From an uncultured Christensenella sp. (GTDB taxonomy: Bacteria; Bacillota; Clostridia; Christensenellales; UBA1242): DNA of 6,605 bases. Position numbers and translations under genes: made by a program. Below the pieces are notes generated by a model. The model was not told the DNA's origin and ran no database searches. It saw nothing but the letters and a program-made list of their open reading frames with translations. The DNA is taken from assembly GCA_949293915.1 (NCBI GenBank), contig CASFFJ010000021.1, positions 1-6,605 of the forward strand, read 5' to 3'. Every line of letters begins with the position of its first letter. Position 1 is the first letter of the stretch. Shown here piece by piece: positions 6,410 to 6,605 of this stretch.

Positions 6410-6451
6410 AAACAAAAAAGCGATAAATCCAAAATTGTTTTATCACTTTTT
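6410..6451 (-). terminator. Rho-independent terminator of the rplT operon
   Basis: Two 13-base arms (6439-6451 and 6415-6427) pair on the minus strand as AAAAAGTGATAAA with TTTATCGCTTTTT, with one G-U pair and an 11-base loop. The run of T continues past the stem (TTTTTTGTTTG). It begins 6 bases after the rplT stop codon, exactly where a terminator of the infC-rpmI-rplT type operon would be expected. On the plus strand the same hairpin is less well paired (one mismatch) but is also followed by T residues. Confidence 0.85.
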
Positions 6452-6457
6452 GTTAAT

Positions 6458-6605
6458 TTATGCTAATGCGCTTTTACTGGTTTCAACAAGTTTAGCGAAT
6501 GCTGTCTTGTCTGATATTGCTAAATCAGCAAGCACTTTGCGGTTAAGGTCTACATTTGCCTTCTTAAGTCCGTTGATAAACACGCTGTAACTTACGCCAT
6601 TCTCA
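6458..6605 (-). CDS. rplT: 50S ribosomal protein L20, C-terminal 48 residues
   Basis: L20 binds 23S rRNA early in large-subunit assembly and, in studied bacteria, controls its own operon (infC-rpmI-rplT). Only the last 48 codons and the TAA stop (6458-6460) lie in the window; the family is about 118 residues, so the first 70 or so are beyond the right edge. The visible C terminus includes ENGVSYSVFINGLKKANVDL, then NRKVLADLAISDKTAFAKLV, matching the typical GLSYSKFINGLKKA and DRKVLADLA signatures. A terminator follows 6 bases after the stop, so rplT ends its own transcription unit and the genes to its left are driven separately. Confidence 0.96.
   Translation of the reverse strand, partial: ENGVSYSVFINGLKKANVDLNRKVLADLAISDKTAFAKLVETSKSALA

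Noticed and set aside
1..6605. Mycoplasma-type genetic code suggested by the A+T richness
   Set aside because: TGA terminates ruvB and the helical gene, and Trp is encoded by TGG (for example in QueA), so the standard bacterial code applies.
1..6605. CRISPR arrays, insertion sequences, tRNA or rRNA genes, toxin-antitoxin or defence genes
   Set aside because: No direct repeats, transposase motifs, cloverleaf-like sequences or defence domains were seen; the window is a housekeeping region.

Overview
The window is an A+T-rich bacterial segment (roughly one third G+C by eye) in which every gene lies on the minus strand. The standard code applies: TGG encodes Trp, and TGA is used as a stop by ruvB and by the unknown gene. 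The order methyltransferase, yebC, ruvC, ruvA, ruvB, queA, tgt resembles clostridial genomes. A true RuvC argues against Bacilli and Mollicutes, which generally use RecU instead. A member of the class Clostridia or a close relative is the best guess. The species cannot be named from this sequence.

In the direction of transcription (right to left): 6458-6605 is the 3' end of rplT (ribosomal protein L20), followed by a strong hairpin terminator at about 6410-6451. A roughly 100-base spacer comes next, then a 25-base palindrome with a T-tract at 6281-6314. Next is a near-consensus sigma-A promoter, TTGACT-N17-TATAAT with an extended -10 (6238-6266). It places the expected transcription start on, or within a base of, the ATG of the next gene, a SpoU/TrmH-family RNA methyltransferase (5521-6231). 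That gene is the only one here whose start is visible and has no Shine-Dalgarno sequence, so it may be read from a leaderless mRNA.

From there the genes are packed tightly: yebC (4798-5520), an unrecognised 195-residue helical protein (4207-4794), ruvC (3710-4195), ruvA (3101-3700), ruvB (2055-3089) and queA (1031-2071, overlapping the end of ruvB). Spacers are 0-11 bases, so this looks like one operon. A 98-base, almost pure A+T gap separates queA from tgt (1-932), which runs off the left edge lacking about its last 60-70 residues.

Functionally the unit joins three themes. RuvA, RuvB and RuvC form the Holliday-junction branch-migration and resolution machine. Tgt and QueA carry out consecutive steps of queuosine synthesis at tRNA position 34. 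The methyltransferase and YebC act on RNA and the ribosome. All core catalytic residues checked are present. The least explained items are the helical protein between yebC and ruvC, the apparently leaderless operon promoter, and the spacer between the two hairpins.
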